A DNA stretch of 5,357 bases from Planctomycetaceae bacterium (GTDB lineage: Bacteria > Planctomycetota > Planctomycetia > Planctomycetales > Planctomycetaceae): contig DOCI01000052.1 in the NCBI GenBank assembly GCA_003503535.1, positions 17,868 through 23,224 on the forward strand. The letters run 5' to 3'. Numbering within the stretch: the stretch's first letter is position 1; the number at the start of each line of letters is the position of its first letter. The notes under the pieces were generated by a model that was given only the letters and a program-made list of their open reading frames with translations, searched no databases and was not told where the DNA came from. This document shows positions 1 through 5,357 of the stretch, piece by piece. The position numbers and the translations under genes are program-made.

Positions 1-620
1 CTTATCTGCCAATCGTAATTTATGGCCCCACGTTCATGGAAAATGAGTTGGCACTCACAATTCAGCGAACTCCTAATACCCATTATGTCGTCTATACCGA
101 CGAACGGGCCGAGCTGGATCGTCAACTCGATCCGTTTCTGGTTTCACAAAATACACCACCAATGACGAACGGCTTGCGGGATCGACGGGCTCGTGCAGCC
201 GCTTCTTTGCTGGCCCAAATTGCCACGCGAAACCTGACACACATCTTCAATCTGAAACCAGCCACCACTGCTCTCGGAAGTGCCGTTAATGATGATGTGC
301 TTGCCAGTGATTCAATGACCGCTCTCTCTGCCATTCCGACTCGGGAAGCTCAGGATATTCTGGTCAATGTCGTTCTGGGACGTACGAGAAGTCCACAAAT
401 CCGAACAGAAGCGGCTCTCGGACTGGCCAGGCATATGCAGCGGTACGGTGTGTTGATTTCCGATCAGGATGTCGCAGAACTCAAACAACAGTGGGAAGAT
501 ACCCAGGAACAAACGCTTCAGACGGCTCTGACCGTCGTAGTTGGTTCACTGGGACCAAACCGGGCTAAAGTGACCGACCGCCTGCAAAGCTTTGAGGTTT
601 CGCCTTTACCTGTGCAGTAA
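1..620 (+). CDS. C-terminal part of a HEAT-repeat-like protein (5' partial)
   Basis: The reading frame is open from base 3 to the TAA at 618-620, giving 205 residues with no stop, so the gene starts upstream of the window. The ATG at base 36 is internal and is not a start. The first residues (LPIVIYGP) look like a hydrophobic beta strand followed by a glycine turn. Residues 1-60 or so then resemble the end of a Rossmann or receiver-like alpha/beta fold, including a second strand, THYVVYTDE. From about residue 65 the protein becomes alternating amphipathic helices with alanine- and leucine-rich faces (RARAAASLLAQIA, TEAALGLARHMQRYG, LQTALTVVVGSLGP), as in HEAT or ARM-type solenoids. I recall this combination from large planctomycete proteins of unknown function, but no catalytic residues are visible here. 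The gene is convergent with the methyltransferase gene to its right. The coding call is firm and the fold call moderate. Confidence 0.72.
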   Translation, partial: YLPIVIYGPTFMENELALTIQRTPNTHYVVYTDERAELDRQLDPFLVSQNTPPMTNGLRDRRARAAASLLAQIATRNLTHIFNLKPATTALGSAVNDDVLASDSMTALSAIPTREAQDILVNVVLGRTRSPQIRTEAALGLARHMQRYGVLISDQDVAELKQQWEDTQEQTLQTALTVVVGSLGPNRAKVTDRLQSFEVSPLPVQ

Positions 621-648
621 TTGAGAAACTCTATTTGGCACAAAGTCG

Positions 649-671
649 TAGGTCAGGCACTGCCTGACCTA
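649..671. repeat. Perfect 23-bp palindrome, candidate dispersed (REP-like) element
   Basis: The arms at 649-659 (TAGGTCAGGCA) and 661-671 are exact reverse complements around a single central C. The palindrome lies between two convergent genes, 28 bases after the first stop codon. No T-tract follows on either strand, so it is not a standard intrinsic terminator, although it could block read-through or protect transcript 3' ends. Bases 677-712 beside it contain a G+C-rich block with a second short hairpin (TCGC and GCGA around a TTCGCG core). From memory, palindromes of this GGTCAGGCA type recur in planctomycete intergenic regions. That recollection is unverified. Confidence 0.55.
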
Positions 672-717
672 AACTCTGGAGGTTTCGCTTCGCGGCGATC
701 CAAGCCACCCAACTTTA

Positions 718-1890
718 TTATTCTGTCTGACTCGGCTCGTCGGAAGAAACTCGTTTTCTCATGCTCGGTGGTTTATCGCCCAGGTATTGATAGTAGGTGC
801 ATTCGATTGAGCCGTTGAAAAGTTTACGACGTCGGGTGGCACGTTTGCCGAACAGGCTTTCAAACTCACGCGAAGCAACAAAGATAAACAGCGACCATGT
901 TGACCAGTGCTCAGTCACATCGGAAAGTGTCTGCCAGACTTGCCGGGCTTCCTCCTCTTCGTTCAGTCGTTGTCCGTAGGGTGGATTGGTGATCAGGCAG
1001 CCATATTTTCGTTTAGTGGTGGTCTCACTCAAATCCTGCTGCTGAAAATGAATATCCTCTTCGACGCCGGCCAGCCGGGCATTCTCGCGGGCGACTTTCA
1101 GAACATGGTAATCCTGATCGGTCGCAATAATCGGAAGCATTTCCGACGTATCAATAGCGGCTTCTGCCGCTTCACGAACGTCATCCCATAATTGACCGGG
1201 GATGCGTGGCCACAATTCGGCTGCGAAGGATCGATTTCGTCCCGGCGGAATGTTTCGCGCGATCAGAGCCGCTTCAATCGGAATGGTCCCGCTGCCACAG
1301 AGAGGATCGAGCAATGTGCGTTCTCGATTCCAGACGCTCAACTGAATCAGTGAAGCAGCGAGAGTTTCTCGCAAGGGCGCCAGCCCGGCTTTTTCGCGAT
1401 ATCCTCGACGATGCAAACCATCTCCACTCGTGTTCAGAAAAAGAGTGCATTGATCGTGCCGCATATCGAAGTGAACGGGGAAACTCGCGCCCGATTCCGG
1501 GAGCTCACTTTTGTAAACATCCTGCAGACGAGTGACAATCGCTTTTTTGGCCATCCCCTGTAAAGCTGGGACTCCATGCAATTGTGATTTCTGAGAGGAT
1601 CCCGTGACGGGGATGTAAGCATCCTGAGGAATCCAGCCTTCCCATTCGAGGTCGCGAATCTGATCGAAAAACGCATCGAAATCCTCAGCGGGAAATTCCG
1701 CCAGCTTCAGCAGTACACGATTCGCAGATCGTAAATGCAGATTGCACTTCGGAATGGCATCAATGGGAGCAGTGAACGTAACACGCCCATCTGTCTTTTT
1801 GACATCCGGATATCCGAGCTTGAACAGCTCGCGCGCGACAACGGCTTCGAGACCAAACCCGCAGGTCGCAGTAAGGGTGACTTGTTCCAT
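718..1890 (-). CDS. rlmL: THUMP-domain class I SAM-dependent RNA methyltransferase (RlmL/YpsC-like)
   Basis: This 390-residue protein probably methylates guanine N2 in 23S rRNA, the E. coli RlmL target being G2445; the exact site is inferred from the family. Residues 1-60 form a ferredoxin-like N-terminal region, and about 60-155 a THUMP RNA-binding domain. The family hallmark LHRRGYR is at 159-165, followed by the APLRETLAA linker at 171-179. The Rossmann methyltransferase domain carries motif [17 protein letters not shown], at 194-209. It also has an acidic SAM-ribose position in ATDQD (256-260) and the amino-methyltransferase motif NPPYGQRL (302-309). The length fits single-module YpsC-like enzymes; the RlmK half fused in E. 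coli (about 700 residues) is absent. The tail after 372 is charged and probably disordered. The ATG at 1890-1888 is the first possible start, because an in-frame TAG lies five codons upstream. No Shine-Dalgarno sequence is visible. The family call is firm and the gene symbol approximate. Confidence 0.93.
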   Translation of the reverse strand: MEQVTLTATCGFGLEAVVARELFKLGYPDVKKTDGRVTFTAPIDAIPKCNLHLRSANRVLLKLAEFPAEDFDAFFDQIRDLEWEGWIPQDAYIPVTGSSQKSQLHGVPALQGMAKKAIVTRLQDVYKSELPESGASFPVHFDMRHDQCTLFLNTSGDGLHRRGYREKAGLAPLRETLAASLIQLSVWNRERTLLDPLCGSGTIPIEAALIARNIPPGRNRSFAAELWPRIPGQLWDDVREAAEAAIDTSEMLPIIATDQDYHVLKVARENARLAGVEEDIHFQQQDLSETTTKRKYGCLITNPPYGQRLNEEEEARQVWQTLSDVTEHWSTWSLFIFVASREFESLFGKRATRRRKLFNGSIECTYYQYLGDKPPSMRKRVSSDEPSQTE

Positions 1891-1969
1891 GGTGTTTTCT
1901 AATGTCTACTCGGGTGGAGCAATGCAGTGGTGAATCAATGTGAGAGTTTACTACAAGCACGAAGCGCTA

Positions 1970-1992
1970 GCGAGTGAGTCAATGACCTCGCT
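1970..1992. repeat. Imperfect hairpin upstream of the methyltransferase gene
   Basis: AGCGAG (1969-1974) and CTCGCT (1987-1992) are complementary, and inside them GTC (1978-1980) can pair with GAC (1984-1986). An 8-bp self-complementary word, CGCTAGCG, overlaps the left arm at 1965-1972. The hairpin lies about 80-100 bases before the methyltransferase start, in its probable promoter or leader region. Its design resembles the terminator 40 bases to the right (GCGAG, then AGTCA, ATGAC and a CGC-containing arm), but no T-tract follows it. The function is unknown. Confidence 0.35.
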
Positions 1993-2021
1993 CCAAATGT
2001 CCTCCATCGGAACAAGTTGAA

Positions 2022-2069
2022 ATAAAAAGGCGAGCCGAGTCAGTAATGACTCGGGTCGCCTGATTTTTT
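2022..2069 (-). terminator. Intrinsic terminator of the permease gene
   Basis: A strong stem-loop pairs GGCGA (2029-2033) and CCGAGTCA (2035-2042) with TGACTCGG (2047-2054) and TCGCC (2056-2060). It has one G/G mismatch and a four-base loop. On the minus strand it is followed by T5-A-TT (2028-2022), and on the plus strand by six Ts (2064-2069), so it could work in both directions. It begins within about 10 bases of the permease stop codon. It separates the permease from the methyltransferase gene, so the two are probably not cotranscribed. Confidence 0.88.
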
Positions 2070-2070
2070 A

Positions 2071-3735
2071 CTACTCATTTTCTGCAGGAAGATCATTAGC
2101 TTCGACCGGTTTTGCCCAGAGATGAAATCCAAGGCAAATACCACTGATCGCCAGATAGCCAATCGCGATGCCAGTTGCAGAGAACTTCAAAGCAGACTCC
2201 ACTGTCGGTTGACCAATCAACCAATAGTCCACAATGTTCCCCTGCAACTGGAAGGCATGCATCAGTCCCGCAAAAGTCAAAATAGCTGCGACAAAGGACC
2301 AGACTGCTGCTGAGAGAAATTTGCGATCAATCAAATTCGCGGCCAGGGCTGAGAGTATCATACAGGTGAAAATGTAACCTCGTTCCAGTGAGAGCAGGCC
2401 TTCAATCAGGAATCCGTTGACTTCCGTACTGGAATTTGCAGTGAGTAACTCCTGCATGGTCGTGCCGTTTGCAGCCAGAAACGCTCCGGCCATAACCGTT
2501 GCTCCCCAGGCGGCAATCGCGGGAAAAAGTCCAATGGCGACTGCGGGAGCGTGATTATCCGGAGTTGCCTGGAACGACTGAGCTGTGATGATGATTCCAA
2601 TCCAGAGCACGATCGCGACACCCGCTTCGATCGGAACGATTGCCGAGGCAAGTCCAATCAGTCCGCTGAAACAGAGGAGTGTGATGACGACTCCATTCAA
2701 CGACGAATAGCCCGCTCGTGAGCCAAGTTCTTTCCAGCCGGGGTGACCAATGTAAATCGTTGTCGGAAAGCAGCTGCCGAACAGAGCCGCGATGATGGTT
2801 CCGATTCCATTGACGGCCATCGATGGCCCCGTCGCAAACGAGTCACCACCTGCTTCCGCCGATTCGATGTTCTGCATGCTGCCGATGATATTGAACAGTC
2901 CCATCGGAATAATCACCGAAAGAAACCCGAACCAGTTGGACCAGTCTTTGAGGACTTCAAAGATCTGACCACCAACAAAAACCGGCAGGTACAGACCAAT
3001 GCGGTCGAACTGTTCGGAAATCGCACTCGTTGACATCGTATTTCCGGTGATCCATGCCGGAGCACTTGGAACCCAACTGGTGAAAAGCGTCAAACCCCAG
3101 GCGGTGACAGTTCCAACGAGAACGGCGACCAGTCCGCCAGGTAATCCCAGGGGAAATCGAGTGGGGGCAAACAGGGCGATCAGGATCAAGCCGAGCGGAG
3201 CCATAGCAATCAATGGCTTATGGAAAATTTGCAGAGTGAATGTCATGGCGATGAAGCCGATCGCGATCCCGGCCAACGTCGATAACAAGGCTGCTCGCGG
3301 TGTATGTTTGCGGATGGAACCGGCGAACAGGGCTCCCAGCAGTTCAATAACTCCACTGCCAAGGCAGGCGATCAGTCCCATTTTCCAGGCGTCGACGGCA
3401 CTTTTAGTTTCGAGGTAGACGGGCATCATCACGAAAAAGACGAACACCAGCAGCGAAGGGGTATTGATGCCATAAGGCAAGGCGGTGACATCGCTGCGGT
3501 TTTCTCTGGTAGCCAAACGATGAGCCTGCCAGGCATAAAACAGATTGCCTAAAAGAATACTGACAGCCGCACCCGGAAAAATGTAACGAAAGAGCAACGA
3601 TGCGTTTTCGCCTGTCATACCGCACAGCCCGCTGCACAGCCCAAGTATGAGCAGGAGCTGAACGACGTTATCGATAAATAATCCGAAAAAGCCGTCAATG
3701 TCCCGTTTGACGAACAGCGGATATTGTGCAGACAT
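2071..3735 (-). CDS. Multi-pass permease of the NCS2-like (xanthine/uracil) group, substrate unknown
   Basis: This 554-residue inner-membrane protein has about a dozen or more hydrophobic segments and no signal peptide. The layout matches the nucleobase/ascorbate transporter (NCS2) fold. An N-terminal [16 protein letters not shown] (residues 15-30) opens the first helix. VTALPYGIN (83-91) occupies the place of the TM3 half-helix strand, and [14 protein letters not shown] (286-299) looks like the TM8 acidic substrate-site region. [18 protein letters not shown] (323-340) corresponds to the TM10 signature. Where classic NCS2 members read QNxG there, this one reads GHPG (330-333). Substrate specificity therefore should not be assumed to be uracil or xanthine. 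The ATG at 3735-3733 is preceded by AAGG at 8 bases' distance. A strong terminator follows, and no purine- or pyrimidine-metabolism gene is adjacent. The broad family call is good and the substrate is open. Confidence 0.85.
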   Translation of the reverse strand: MSAQYPLFVKRDIDGFFGLFIDNVVQLLLILGLCSGLCGMTGENASLLFRYIFPGAAVSILLGNLFYAWQAHRLATRENRSDVTALPYGINTPSLLVFVFFVMMPVYLETKSAVDAWKMGLIACLGSGVIELLGALFAGSIRKHTPRAALLSTLAGIAIGFIAMTFTLQIFHKPLIAMAPLGLILIALFAPTRFPLGLPGGLVAVLVGTVTAWGLTLFTSWVPSAPAWITGNTMSTSAISEQFDRIGLYLPVFVGGQIFEVLKDWSNWFGFLSVIIPMGLFNIIGSMQNIESAEAGGDSFATGPSMAVNGIGTIIAALFGSCFPTTIYIGHPGWKELGSRAGYSSLNGVVITLLCFSGLIGLASAIVPIEAGVAIVLWIGIIITAQSFQATPDNHAPAVAIGLFPAIAAWGATVMAGAFLAANGTTMQELLTANSSTEVNGFLIEGLLSLERGYIFTCMILSALAANLIDRKFLSAAVWSFVAAILTFAGLMHAFQLQGNIVDYWLIGQPTVESALKFSATGIAIGYLAISGICLGFHLWAKPVEANDLPAENE

Positions 3736-3743
3736 ACTATGAA

Positions 3744-3747
3744 CCTT
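3744..3747 (-). promoter_or_regulatory. Ribosome binding site of the permease gene
   Basis: AAGG on the minus strand lies 8 bases before the ATG at 3735-3733. That is a normal Shine-Dalgarno distance and supports this start. No other in-frame ATG upstream has comparable support. Confidence 0.5.
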
Positions 3748-3828
3748 GCAGGAATCGAGCGGAAATTAGTATGCCGCCAGAACACCAGAAATGTGAGAGT
3801 AGGAGTCGCTTTGCCCAGTGAGCTTAAA

Positions 3829-3850
3829 AAAAGCATGCCCCGGTTTCAAT
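3829..3850 (-). promoter_or_regulatory. Weak promoter candidate for the permease gene
   Basis: On the minus strand TTGAAA (-35 like, 3850-3845) is followed after 17 bases by a poor -10 match, TAAGCT, just beyond a run of seven Ts. The position, about 90 bases before the permease start and downstream of the preceding terminator, is sensible. The -10 match is poor, so this is only a candidate. Confidence 0.2.
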
Positions 3851-3869
3851 CTGCAGAGGCTTAAAACCG
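3841..3869. repeat. 6-bp-arm inverted repeat in the permease upstream region
   Basis: CGGTTT (3841-3846) and AAACCG (3864-3869) are complementary around a 17-base loop that contains the self-complementary TCTGCAGA. It lies between the copper-protein terminator and the permease start, and overlaps the weak promoter candidate. It could be an operator or part of a leader structure. I could not match it to a known riboswitch. Confidence 0.3.
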
Positions 3870-3897
3870 CCAGGTAAAGAGACGTGGTGAAAATCGT

Positions 3898-3936
3898 AAA
3901 AAAAGGCCACCCACTCCAGTGGAGCGTGTGGCCTTT
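3898..3936 (-). terminator. Intrinsic terminator of the copper-site protein gene
   Basis: The outer stem pairs AAAGGCCAC (3902-3910) with GTGGCCTTT (3928-3936). An inner stem pairs CTCC (3914-3917) with GGAG (3921-3924) across a three-base loop, with small internal mismatches between the two. On the minus strand a run of seven Ts (3904-3898) follows the GC-rich stem. It lies about 35 bases past the TAG of the gene ending at 3971, so that gene is probably transcribed separately from the permease. Confidence 0.87.
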
Positions 3937-3970
3937 AAGTTAACTTCAGTCATAACTTTGAAGGGGACGA

Positions 3971-4732
3971 CTATTCTTCAAGATCTTTGGCTTCCACTTT
4001 GATCGTGCCTACGTTTGTCACCTGACCGTCTTTAATTTCGACATCGAGGCCACGTTCCACATAGCCTACTCGTTCCTGCCAGATGCGAAATGTGTGTTCG
4101 CCTTCCGGTACGTTTTCAATTTTGAAATTGCCTTCGGCATCGGTCACAACAGCGTAAGGATGATCGACCACCAGCCAGTAAGATCGCATCCAGGGGTGAA
4201 TGTCGCACGTCACCTGCATCGGCAGAGGTTCCGCTTGGGGATTTTCCAGCATGGCACCCGTTTTATCGTTCGCACCGATCAGCAAATTATAGGGCTCGTT
4301 CTTGAGCGGGAAAGTGTGCACATTGTGGCCGCAGGCATCATTAGAGATGCACTTCACCTTCTGATCTGTACGCACAACTAAGGAATGTGGGAAAAACTCA
4401 CAGCCCTTTTGATCAAACAAAACACTGGCATCTTTGGGGACTTTCAATTCAGGATGAATATCCGGAGTGCCGCGCCGCATGTAGAGGTAGACAAAACAGT
4501 TGGCCAGTTCGCCTTTTTCGTTCACCGTGATCGATTTATCGGGAATCCCATTGACGGAACAGACACTGGGATCTTTGACATTCTGATCGCCCTTAACAAC
4601 CTTAGGTTTCAAAGTGGGAGCGGTACCATCGACGACCACTTTCCCAGTCACGGTTCCCCAGCCTTCAGCAAGGCAGGTTTGGCTGACCAGACAACCTGTG
4701 ACTAACATACTCAACGCAATTAATGTTCTCAT
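3971..4732 (-). CDS. Exported protein with cupredoxin-like copper site and C-terminal carboxypeptidase-regulatory-like domain
   Basis: This protein has 253 residues from the second of two tandem ATGs (254 from 4735). The N-terminus has an arginine and a hydrophobic stretch. It fits Sec cleavage after CLA (about residue 22), yet VTGC at 11-14 also matches a lipobox, so it may be soluble periplasmic or a lipoprotein. The central part carries a type 1 copper-like ligand set: GHNVH (135-139) supplies a histidine, and CDIHPWM (176-182) supplies the C-x2-H-x2-M triad. FFPH (113-116) offers another histidine. About residues 190-245 (YAVVTDAEGNFKIENVPEGEHTFRIWQ and on) form a CarboxypepD-regulatory or transthyretin-like beta sandwich. 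Cysteines at 58, 79, 111, 128 and 134 suggest disulfides. There is no CxxCH, so it is not a c-type cytochrome. Electron transfer or copper binding is inferred; no partner gene is adjacent. AGGAG precedes the start. Confidence 0.85.
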   Translation of the reverse strand: MRTLIALSMLVTGCLVSQTCLAEGWGTVTGKVVVDGTAPTLKPKVVKGDQNVKDPSVCSVNGIPDKSITVNEKGELANCFVYLYMRRGTPDIHPELKVPKDASVLFDQKGCEFFPHSLVVRTDQKVKCISNDACGHNVHTFPLKNEPYNLLIGANDKTGAMLENPQAEPLPMQVTCDIHPWMRSYWLVVDHPYAVVTDAEGNFKIENVPEGEHTFRIWQERVGYVERGLDVEIKDGQVTNVGTIKVEAKDLEE

Positions 4733-4737
4733 CATTT

Positions 4738-4742
4738 CTCCT
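4738..4742 (-). promoter_or_regulatory. Shine-Dalgarno site deciding the start of the copper-site protein
   Basis: AGGAG on the minus strand lies only 2 bases from the first ATG (4735-4733) but 5 bases from the second (4732-4730). Normal spacing favours the second ATG, which shortens the protein by one methionine. Confidence 0.65.
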
Positions 4743-4761
4743 CATCACTTTATTCAGAGCT

Positions 4762-4790
4762 ATTAAATTCAACCAGGAAGCGAACTGATA
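4762..4790 (-). promoter_or_regulatory. Weak promoter candidate for the copper-site protein gene
   Basis: TTTAAT on the minus strand (4767-4762) could be a -10 box, giving a leader of about 20 bases before the start. The hexamer 17 bases upstream (TATCAG, 4790-4785) is a poor -35 match. It lies inside the inverted repeat at 4784-4808, an arrangement expected for a regulator-controlled promoter. This is inferred from position only. Confidence 0.22.
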
Positions 4791-4808
4791 TCATGCAAAA
4801 ATATCAGT
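4784..4808. repeat. Inverted repeat, candidate operator upstream of the copper-site protein gene
   Basis: The arms ACTGATAT (4784-4791) and ATATCAGT (4801-4808) are exact reverse complements around a 9-base A-rich spacer. The repeat lies about 50-75 bases before the leftward start. Its size and spacing suit a dimeric regulator binding site, but I cannot assign a regulator family. Confidence 0.45.
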
Positions 4809-4843
4809 CGAATGTCCATCCGTCGACTCACGGAGAGTTTCGC

Positions 4844-4864
4844 GAATCCATTTCAAATGGATTC
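4844..4864. repeat. Perfect 21-bp palindrome in the divergent spacer
   Basis: The arms GAATCCATTT (4844-4853) and AAATGGATTC (4855-4864) are exact reverse complements around one central C. The palindrome is not followed by a T-tract on either strand. It lies between divergent genes, so a protein-binding site is a better reading than a terminator. Its sequence is unrelated to the palindrome at 649-671. Confidence 0.5.
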
Positions 4865-4891
4865 TGCCACACTCTGCAGTTCATTTTGAGT

Positions 4892-4909
4892 ATGGACTGG
4901 ATGGACTGA
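4892..4909. repeat. 9-bp tandem duplication
   Basis: ATGGACTGG (4892-4900) is followed directly by ATGGACTGA (4901-4909), two copies differing at the last base. GGATGGAC inside it is the reverse complement of 4814-4821, so the segment could pair back across the palindrome at 4844-4864. It may be simple slippage. Confidence 0.4.
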
Positions 4910-5071
4910 CAATGGTGGGAAAATAAGAGCTAGCGTCTGCCAATACTCATTTTCAAATCGGTGGGACTTCATATCTTCACGGATTTATCCTACCAATCCG
5001 CAGGTCGTTCGGCGAGTGTTTATTTCAGAAAAACGGGTCCTGACGCAATTTTATTCCCCGCTTCAGCCTGC

Positions 5072-5077
5072 TATAAC
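5072..5077 (+). promoter_or_regulatory. Candidate -10 box for the EVE-domain gene
   Basis: TATAAC matches five of six bases of the sigma-70 -10 consensus and would start transcription about 45 bases before the ATG at 5130. The -35 position 17 bases upstream (TTTTAT) is weak, so the assignment is tentative. Confidence 0.35.
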
Positions 5078-5129
5078 GAGTTTATCGTCAACATCTTCTG
5101 AAATTCCGGTGTCAGGAACAGTAACAACC

Positions 5130-5357
5130 ATGCCTGTAAAAAAAACCACGTCTGCGAAGTCTGCGAAAACGCAATCGGCCAAATCCTCTGGGAAACGCTA
5201 CTGGTTGTTCAAATCGGAAGAGAGTTGTTATTCCATCGATCATCTGGCCTCCGAGCCGACGAAAACGACATTCTGGGATGGCATCCGCAACTATCAGGCC
5301 CGAAATATGCTGCGGGATGATGTCCAGAAGGGGGATCTGGTTTTCTTCTACCACAGC
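5130..5357 (+). CDS. EVE-domain (PUA-like, THYN1-type) protein, 3' partial
   Basis: An ATG opens a frame of 76 codons with no stop before the window ends; the full gene should continue for roughly 80-100 codons. Residues 2-22 are a lysine-, serine- and alanine-rich, probably disordered tail. The EVE domain starts at RYWLFKSEE (23-31), continues with YSIDHL (34-39) and the hallmark WDGIRNYQARNMLRD (49-63), and then KGDLVFFYHS (67-76). Family members adopt a PUA-like fold and are thought to recognise modified bases in nucleic acids; human THYN1 is the reference relative. The usual family sequence reads KSEP where this one reads KSEE. A weak AGGA lies 12 bases upstream of the ATG. No restriction or modification gene is adjacent inside the window. 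The family call is firm and the biological role open. Confidence 0.9.
   Translation, partial: MPVKKTTSAKSAKTQSAKSSGKRYWLFKSEESCYSIDHLASEPTKTTFWDGIRNYQARNMLRDDVQKGDLVFFYHS

Larger units (their letters stand above)
4733..5129. other. Gene-free divergent spacer between the copper-site protein and EVE genes
   Basis: About 395 bases hold no convincing open reading frame on either strand. They contain two clear inverted repeats (4784-4808 and 4844-4864), a 9-bp tandem duplication (4892-4909) and a small repeat, CGGATT (4980-4985) with AATCCG (4995-5000). An 8-bp word, GTCCATCC (4814-4821), is the reverse complement of 4899-4906. The spacer must carry the promoters of both flanking genes. Only a TATAAC for the rightward gene and a TTTAAT for the leftward gene stand out. 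A small RNA is possible, but there is no terminator to support one. Confidence 0.6.

Noticed and set aside
621..818. Small plus-strand reading frame after the HEAT-like gene
   Set aside because: It translates the palindromic element and then runs antisense through the end of the methyltransferase gene. Its composition is not protein-like and it has no ribosome binding site.
1977..1982. TTGACT on the minus strand as a -35 box for the methyltransferase gene
   Set aside because: The nearest acceptable -10 (TGTAGT) lies 21 bases away, which is too long for a normal sigma-70 promoter, and its match is poor.
2999..3418. 139-codon plus-strand frame opposite the permease
   Set aside because: It lies wholly antisense to a well-supported membrane protein gene, which explains its length and its odd alanine-, proline- and arginine-rich composition.
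3615..3836. Minus-strand frame overlapping the permease start and leader
   Set aside because: It overlaps the permease coding region out of frame, and its start lies in a T-rich leader segment without a Shine-Dalgarno sequence. I treat it as a shadow, although its first half may translate a dispersed repeat.
3736..3897. Purine or other known riboswitch before the permease
   Set aside because: The permease family made this plausible, but I found no conserved purine-aptamer loop sequences or other recognisable aptamer core on the minus strand.
4385..4705. 106-codon plus-strand frame opposite the copper-site protein
   Set aside because: It is antisense to a gene with clear domain motifs, a Shine-Dalgarno site and a terminator. 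It has no recognisable features of its own.
5112..5354. 80-codon minus-strand frame at the right edge
   Set aside because: It is antisense to the EVE-domain coding sequence. Its arginine-rich C-terminus is the shadow of the lysine/serine tail on the other strand.
1..5357. CRISPR array, tRNA or rRNA genes, insertion sequence or phage module
   Set aside because: No regularly spaced direct repeats, cloverleaf-like segments, transposase motifs or integrase motifs were seen on either strand.

Overview
The window looks like an ordinary chromosomal stretch of a planctomycete (phylum Planctomycetota). The reasons are a mid-range G+C content, a HEAT-repeat fragment of a style I associate with that phylum, a secreted copper-site protein joined to a carboxypeptidase-regulatory-like beta-sandwich, weak or absent Shine-Dalgarno sequences before some genes, and palindromic, possibly dispersed, elements in the spacers. 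The phylum call is an inference from protein style, since no phylogenetic marker gene is complete here.

Layout from left to right. 1-620 (+) is the 3' end of a HEAT-repeat-like protein that begins outside the window. 621-717 is a short convergent spacer holding a perfect 11-bp-arm palindrome. 718-1890 (-) is a THUMP-domain class I RNA methyltransferase of the RlmL type. 1891-2070 is a spacer with a strong intrinsic terminator placed directly after the next gene. 2071-3735 (-) is a 554-residue multi-pass permease of the nucleobase/ascorbate (NCS2-like) group with altered signature motifs. 3736-3970 is the permease leader plus the terminator of the next gene. 3971-4732 (-) is an exported protein with a cupredoxin-like copper-site signature and a C-terminal beta-sandwich. 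4733-5129 is a gene-free divergent spacer rich in inverted repeats. 5130-5357 (+) is the 5' end of an EVE-domain (PUA-like, THYN1-type) gene cut by the window edge.

The three complete genes all read leftwards but appear to be separate transcription units. The copper-site protein and the permease are each followed by their own stem-loop plus U-tract terminator. The methyltransferase lies about 180 bases beyond the permease stop and across that terminator. I see no shared pathway: the genes cover rRNA modification, membrane transport, an extracytoplasmic copper protein and a modified-base reader.

I did not find a convincing undescribed defence, mobile or biosynthetic system. The points most worth a second look are the permease branch whose usual QNxG-type motif reads GHPG, the copper-site protein with its ambiguous signal type, the inverted repeats between the divergent genes, and possible dispersed repeats in three spacers.
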